DNA of 64,000 nucleotides from Acidobacteriota bacterium (GTDB lineage: Bacteria > Acidobacteriota > Blastocatellia > HR10), in assembly GCA_030550025.1 (NCBI GenBank), contig JAUQQC010000004.1, positions 186,001 through 250,000 on the forward strand, written 5' to 3'. Numbering within the stretch: the stretch's first letter is position 1; each line of letters begins with the position of its first letter. Shown in pieces: positions 59,980-64,000 of the stretch. The notes below the pieces were generated by a model. It searched no databases, was not told where the DNA came from, and saw only the letters and a list, made by a program, of their open reading frames with translations. The position numbers and the translations under genes were made by a program.

Positions 59980-61316
59980 GCGATCTGATCACGCGCGATC
60001 GCCGACATCTGTGGCATCCGTACACGCAGATGCTGACGGCGCCGCCGCCGCTGCCGATCGCACGCGGCGAGGGGGTGTATCTCTACACCGAAGATGGGCG
60101 GCGCGTGCTCGATGGCATCTCCTCCTGGTGGGTGAACATTCACGGGCATAGCCATCCGAGGCTCAACGAAGCGCTCGCGCGACAGGCGCGGGAGCTGGAG
60201 CACGTCATCTTCGCCGGATGCACGCATCGGCCGGCCGTCGAATTGGCCGAGCGGCTGGTGGAGATTTTGCCTCCCGGCCTCACGCGCATCTTCTATTCCG
60301 ACAACGGCTCGACGGCCGTGGAGGTGGCGCTCAAGATGGCGTTTCAATATTGGCAGAATCGGGGGCATCCCGAGCGACGCGTCTTCGTCGCGCTGCATCA
60401 TGCCTATCACGGCGACACCTTCGGCGCGATGTCCGTGAGCGAGGCTTCGGTGTTCACCACGCCCTTTGCGCCCTTGTTGTTTCCCGTGCGTCGGGCGCAC
60501 GCGCCGTATTGCTACCGATGCCCTCTGGGGTTGACGCGTCCGAGTTGTCAGATCGCTTGCTTGGGCGATCTCGAACGCGTGTTGCGCGAGGAGGAAGGAC
60601 GCGTCGCGGCAGTGATCATCGAGCCGATGCTCCAAGGGGCGGGGGGAATGATCGTCTGGCCGGTCGAGTTTTTGGCCGGCGTGCGACGACTTTGCGATCG
60701 GTTCGGCACGTTGCTCATCGCTGATGAAGTCCTGACGGGATTCGGGCGAACGGGGCGCATGTTCGCTTGCGAGCATGCCGGCGTGCGTCCGGACCTCCTG
60801 TGTCTGTCGAAAGCGATCACCGGGGGGTATCTCCCCCTGGGCGTGACGGCGACGACGGAAGAGGTCTACGAAGCCTTCCTCAGCGAGGATCGGCGCCGGA
60901 CGTTCTTTCACGGCCACTCGTATACGGCCAACCCGTTGGCCTGTGCCGTCGCCATCGCGAGCTTGGAGATCTTTCGCGAAGAGGGGACACTCGCTCGCAT
61001 TGCGATCTTGGAGAGACAGCTTCGCGCTCGGTTGGAACCGATGCGCGCGTTCCCGCACGTCGGGGATGTGCGCGTCATCGGCGGCGTGGGGATCGTGGAG
61101 CTGGTGCGGGAGAAGCGGACGAAAGCGGCCGAAGGGTATCTCGATCGCGTGGGTCCGATGCTCGCTGCCGAATTTTTGCGTCGCGGGTTGCTGTTGCGTC
61201 CCCTGGGGAGCGTGCTCTACTTCATGCCGCCGTATGTCATCACGGACTCGGAGGCGGAGTGGGCTCTGGATCAGATCGCCGAAGTCCTCGCTCGGTGGCG
61301 CTGGCCGTCGGCGTAG
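59976..61316 (+). CDS. bioA: Adenosylmethionine-8-amino-7-oxononanoate aminotransferase
   Basis: A 446-residue class-III aminotransferase that uses S-adenosylmethionine as amino donor. Features: HLWHPYTQM near the N-terminus, a BioA mark; ISSWWVNIHGHSHP; FYSDNGSTAVEVALKMA; HHAYHGDTFGAMS; LIADEVLTGFGRTG; and the PLP lysine in LSKAITGGYLPLG. Last gene of the biotin cluster; it converges on the aminotransferase ending at 61320. Confidence 0.96.
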   Translation: MSDLITRDRRHLWHPYTQMLTAPPPLPIARGEGVYLYTEDGRRVLDGISSWWVNIHGHSHPRLNEALARQARELEHVIFAGCTHRPAVELAERLVEILPPGLTRIFYSDNGSTAVEVALKMAFQYWQNRGHPERRVFVALHHAYHGDTFGAMSVSEASVFTTPFAPLLFPVRRAHAPYCYRCPLGLTRPSCQIACLGDLERVLREEEGRVAAVIIEPMLQGAGGMIVWPVEFLAGVRRLCDRFGTLLIADEVLTGFGRTGRMFACEHAGVRPDLLCLSKAITGGYLPLGVTATTEEVYEAFLSEDRRRTFFHGHSYTANPLACAVAIASLEIFREEGTLARIAILERQLRARLEPMRAFPHVGDVRVIGGVGIVELVREKRTKAAEGYLDRVGPMLAAEFLRRGLLLRPLGSVLYFMPPYVITDSEAEWALDQIAEVLARWRWPSA

Positions 61317-61319
61317 CCA

Positions 61320-62474
61320 TCAGAGTGCTGCGCGCATCGCCTCCAGAGCGGCGTCGATCGTCTCCAAGGCGACCGAGAACGTGAATCGGAGGTGGCCTTC
61401 TCCATGCGGGCCGAAGACGACGCCGGGGACGGTCGAGACGCCCGCTCGTTTCAAGAGGACATCGAAGGCTTCCCAGCTCTTCGGTCCGAGGACGCGCTCT
61501 ACGTTGGGGAACGCATAGAACGTCCCCTGTGGGAGATCGCAGGCGAAGCCGAGCGCGCGAAGCCCCTGCACGAGCCGGTCGCGCCGCTGACGATACGCCG
61601 CGCGCGCATGTTCGAGGAAGGCCTCGCCTTCGGTGAGCGCGGCGACGGCCGCCCATTGCATCGGCGTGCTCACGACGTTGATCGTATTGAGGACGAGCTT
61701 TCGGAGTCCGCTCATCCACGGTTCCGGAGCGACGACGTATCCGACCCGCCATCCCGTCATGGCGTAAGATTTCGAGAGCGTGAAGACGCTCAGCGTGCGC
61801 TCGAACATCCCGGGCAGCGACGCGATCGAGACATGTGGCGCCTCGAACGTCAGGTCTTCGTAGGCTTCATCGGAGATCACCACGAGATCGCGATCGCGGG
61901 CGAATTCGGCGATCTCGCAGAGTTCGTCGCGCGTGAGGACGAAGCCAATCGGGTTCGCCGGCGTATTCACCAGCAGGAGGCGGCTCCGTGATGTCGCGTG
62001 GCGTTCCAGGGCTTGCCGAAACCCGTCCTGTCGCGCCTCCATCCATCTGACAAGCCGAAGTCGTCCCCCCGCCAGCGCGACCAGATCCTTCATCGGCGTC
62101 CAATAGGGAGAGAAGATGAGGACCTCATCGCCCGGATTCACGGTCGCCAAGATGGCGACGAACAAGCCGTGGAGTCCTCCGCTGGTGACGATCGCATGTT
62201 CCGGTTCGGCCGGGATGCGATTTTTCCGACGCACCTTCTCGACGATCGCCGCGCGCAATTCCGGAATGCCGCTGGAGGGCGCGTAGCGGGTGCGGTGTTC
62301 CCGCAGGGCACGAATGGCGGCTTCTGTGATGAACTCCGGCGTTTCATAAAACGGCTCCCCTCCGTGAAGGGGATGAAGCGGCGGTTCGAAACCGAGTTCC
62401 AGGATACGATTGCGAATCCGCGCGATCTCGGAGAACTCGATCCGCTCGCAGCGCTCGGCTACCCGTTGGTTCAT
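61320..62474 (-). CDS. Class-I/II PLP aminotransferase (aspartate-type)
   Basis: A 384-residue fold-type I aminotransferase. Motifs: YAPSSGIPELRAAI, VTSGGLHGLFVAI, NTPANPIGFVLTRDEL, VISDEAYEDLTF, the PLP lysine in FTLSKSYAMTGWRVGY, and a C-terminal RFTFSV with the carboxylate-binding Arg. Aspartate, aromatic or branched amino acids are possible substrates. A minus-strand TATAAT at 62517-62512 is a possible -10. Start follows AAGGAGG. Confidence 0.9.
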   Translation of the reverse strand: MNQRVAERCERIEFSEIARIRNRILELGFEPPLHPLHGGEPFYETPEFITEAAIRALREHRTRYAPSSGIPELRAAIVEKVRRKNRIPAEPEHAIVTSGGLHGLFVAILATVNPGDEVLIFSPYWTPMKDLVALAGGRLRLVRWMEARQDGFRQALERHATSRSRLLLVNTPANPIGFVLTRDELCEIAEFARDRDLVVISDEAYEDLTFEAPHVSIASLPGMFERTLSVFTLSKSYAMTGWRVGYVVAPEPWMSGLRKLVLNTINVVSTPMQWAAVAALTEGEAFLEHARAAYRQRRDRLVQGLRALGFACDLPQGTFYAFPNVERVLGPKSWEAFDVLLKRAGVSTVPGVVFGPHGEGHLRFTFSVALETIDAALEAMRAAL

Positions 62475-62592
62475 CGTTCGCCTCCTTCTTGCTCTCTCCG
62501 AGGTGGGGAGGATTATACCCGTTCGGAGAGGGAGACTGCTACGGCGGCGCTCTCCAGGAGAGTGCTTTCGGGTTGTGGGGCGAGATGCTCGC

Positions 62593-62622
62593 TTGATGCG
62601 GCGGGCGATCGTCCTCTAGAAT
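62593..62622 (+). promoter_or_regulatory. Candidate promoter for the BASS-type transporter
   Basis: TTGATG at 62593-62598 and TAGAAT at 62617-62622 with an 18-base spacer, 22 bases before the GTG start. Moderate match. Confidence 0.4.
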
Positions 62623-62644
62623 TGAGGGCCGCGAGGACGAGGGG

Positions 62645-63601
62645 GTGAGGCGATCGTTCCTGTGGTGGGACTTGAAGGAGCCGGCGACGCTGCTTGGCGC
62701 CGCTGGCATGGGCGTGTTCGTCTCCCTGAGGTGGCCGGATGTGACTCCGATAGCCGCGCGCGCGATCACGCCGCTGCTTGTGATCGTCCTCTTCACGGTC
62801 TTCGCGCGCGTATCGTTGGGGCGACTTCGCGAAGCGGCACGCGATCGACAGTATATGCTCACGGTCCTCGGGCTGAATTTCGGGAGCGCTCCCGTGCTCG
62901 CCTTTCTGCTGGGGAGTCTCCTTCTGCCGGATGTGCCGGAGTTGCGCGTTGGGCTCTTCCTGGCCCTGTTGACGCCGTGCACGGATTGGTATCTGATCTT
63001 CACGCATCTGGTCGGCGGGGACGTGGCGCGCAATCTCGCCGTGTTGCCTTGGAATCTGGTCTTGCAGGTGGCGCTCCTGCCGGTGTATCTCTGGCTCTTC
63101 ACCTCGGCGTGGCTGCCGGTGGAGCTGGGAGAGATCGGGCGGGCGTTGCTCGCCTATGCCGTCGTCCCGCTTGTAGCCGCGCAGCTTTTTCGGTGGCGAT
63201 GGGGCGAGAGGCGCGCCATAGTGCGCCTTGGATTTTGGGCGCTCGCGCTCGTCGTTTTCGCAATGTTCGCAAGCCATGGGCGGATCGCCCTGGCTCATCC
63301 TACGCTCTTTCTGCGGCTCGCTCCGCCGTTTCTGCTGTTTTATGTCCTGGCGCTCGCGCTCTCGCAAGTTGTGGCGCGCGGTCTTCGCTTTCCGCGGGAG
63401 CGCGCGCTGGCTTTAGCCTGCACGGTGATGGCGCGGAATTCGCCACTGGTCCTACCGCTTGCCGTAGTGCTCTTCCCCGAACATCCGATCATCGCGCTCA
63501 GCCAATTGATCGAACCGGTTGTGGAGATCCCCACGCTCATCCTCTTCTCGGCCGCTGTGAGGCGATGGGCCGTCGAGGAGGTGGGCGCGCCTCACGCTTG
63601 A
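62645..63601 (+). CDS. BASS-superfamily transporter (arsenite-efflux/bile-acid symporter-like)
   Basis: A 318-residue protein with about ten hydrophobic segments. The segment LFLALLTPCTDWYLIFTHLVGGD near residue 105 and ACTVMARNSPLVLPLAVVLFP near residue 260 resemble the two crossed-helix motifs of the bile acid:sodium symporter superfamily, nearest to its ACR3-type arsenic-resistance branch. The Cys in LTPCT is at the site of the ACR3 cysteine. No arsR or arsC is nearby, so the substrate is open. Start is GTG at 62645 behind GAGGGG. Confidence 0.78.
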   Translation: MRRSFLWWDLKEPATLLGAAGMGVFVSLRWPDVTPIAARAITPLLVIVLFTVFARVSLGRLREAARDRQYMLTVLGLNFGSAPVLAFLLGSLLLPDVPELRVGLFLALLTPCTDWYLIFTHLVGGDVARNLAVLPWNLVLQVALLPVYLWLFTSAWLPVELGEIGRALLAYAVVPLVAAQLFRWRWGERRAIVRLGFWALALVVFAMFASHGRIALAHPTLFLRLAPPFLLFYVLALALSQVVARGLRFPRERALALACTVMARNSPLVLPLAVVLFPEHPIIALSQLIEPVVEIPTLILFSAAVRRWAVEEVGAPHA

Positions 63602-63646
63602 CGCGTGCTCGGTCCGGTTGGTACCTTCATCGTTTCGAGCGCGCGT

Positions 63647-64000
63647 ATGGAAGCTCTGCATGAGGAGGAGGTTCTCGGTCGAGCGTATGATGCCCGGTTG
63701 ATGCGACGGCTTCTCGGTTATCTTCGGCCGCATCGGCGGACGCTGTTGCTGGCCATCGTCCTCATCGTTTTGGCATCGCTCCTTCAACTCATCGGACCCG
63801 CACTGACGGTCATCGCGGTGGATCTGTTCATTCATCCGCGTCCGGAGGTGAGCCCGGTCGCGGCGCTCGCCGAACGCCTGCTGCGCGCGCTCCGGTGGTC
63901 GCCCTCTCCGCTCGAAGGGCTGCATCTGGTCGGCGGACTCTTCCTCGCCGTTCTCTTCGTGCAGTTCGCACTCACCTACGGCCAGACGGTGCTCGTGCAA
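63647..64000 (+). CDS. ABC exporter, N-terminal transmembrane part (runs off window)
   Basis: The first 118 codons are in the window: MEALHEEEVLGRAYDARLM, then MRRLLGYLRPHRRTLLLAIV and a membrane helix, a loop, and a second helix (GGLFLAVLFVQFALTYGQ). LRRLLRYLRPHR-type openings followed by helices are typical of MsbA/MDR-type half-transporters. The ATPase domain is outside the window. Confidence 0.8.
   Translation, partial: MEALHEEEVLGRAYDARLMRRLLGYLRPHRRTLLLAIVLIVLASLLQLIGPALTVIAVDLFIHPRPEVSPVAALAERLLRALRWSPSPLEGLHLVGGLFLAVLFVQFALTYGQTVLVQ

Overview
The window is a 64 kb piece of a GC-rich, double-membraned bacterial chromosome. It encodes lipopolysaccharide transport (LptB and an LptC/LptA-like protein), a TonB-dependent receptor with an N-terminal carboxypeptidase-regulatory-like domain, RpoN with two NtrC-type response regulators, and a long rpoN-hpf-hprK-rapZ-EIIA-HPr-EI block. 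This combination, with an archaemetzincin and several multiheme cytochromes, fits Acidobacteriota best. That placement is inference from gene content, not from a marker phylogeny.

Region by region: (1) 1-2.7 kb, minus strand: beta-oxidation/butyryl-CoA genes (thiolase, the first 18 codons of a 3-hydroxyacyl-CoA dehydrogenase) with a secreted repeat protein between them. A TonB receptor diverges at 2.9-5.3 kb. (2) 5.6-9.0 kb, minus: reductive pyrimidine breakdown (dihydropyrimidinase, N-carbamoyl-beta-alanine amidase, luciferase-like oxidoreductase), with an initiator tRNA-fMet upstream. (3) 9.5-22.3 kb: a redox locus. A pentaheme cytochrome, butyrate kinase and phosphotransbutyrylase lie on plus. 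On minus are two GcvH-like proteins without the lipoyl lysine, a HybA-like ferredoxin, an NrfD-triheme fusion, a heme-sensing histidine kinase, its sigma54 response regulator, archaemetzincin and a HypA-like protein. A split-Soret/C_GCAxxG-type protein is divergent on plus. (4) 22.4-35.1 kb, minus: a tightly overlapping recJ-lptCA-lptB-rpoN-hpf-hprK-rapZ-EIIA-HPr-EI-glycosyltransferase operon. (5) 35-43 kb: a zinc-ligand-less M1 peptidase homologue, an ABC-2 exporter, and glmS-glmU. (6) 42.9-47.4 kb: an accessory, partly decayed stretch with an AraC-like fragment, two secreted proteins of unknown function, a truncated acyl-CoA synthetase and a broken enoyl-CoA hydratase. (7) 47.4-64 kb: an aminotransferase, a small membrane protein, AtuA-C-like protein and enoyl-CoA hydratase, a second kinase/sigma54 regulator pair, thiL, an FKBP with a structured leader, purMN, bioBFDA, an aminotransferase, a BASS-type transporter and the start of an ABC exporter.

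The most interesting system is in region 3. I found sigma54 (-24/-12) promoter matches in front of the pentaheme gene (9528-9544), the HybA-like gene (19171-19187, minus), the GcvH-like pair (21163-21179, minus) and the split-Soret-like gene (21428-21444). Three copies of the palindrome GTTG-N7-CAAC sit between the last two, which are divergent. The sigma54 regulator and its c-type-heme sensor kinase are encoded inside the same locus, and rpoN itself lies 7 kb away. This suggests a self-regulating, redox- or ligand-sensing electron-transfer module built around NrfD, a ferredoxin, multiheme cytochromes and non-lipoylated GcvH-like proteins. Its substrate cannot be read from the sequence.

Other points worth a look: GlmS has Ser in place of the catalytic Cys; the FKBP gene has a leader with mutually exclusive hairpins; and the HypA-like protein lacks the nickel-binding His2.
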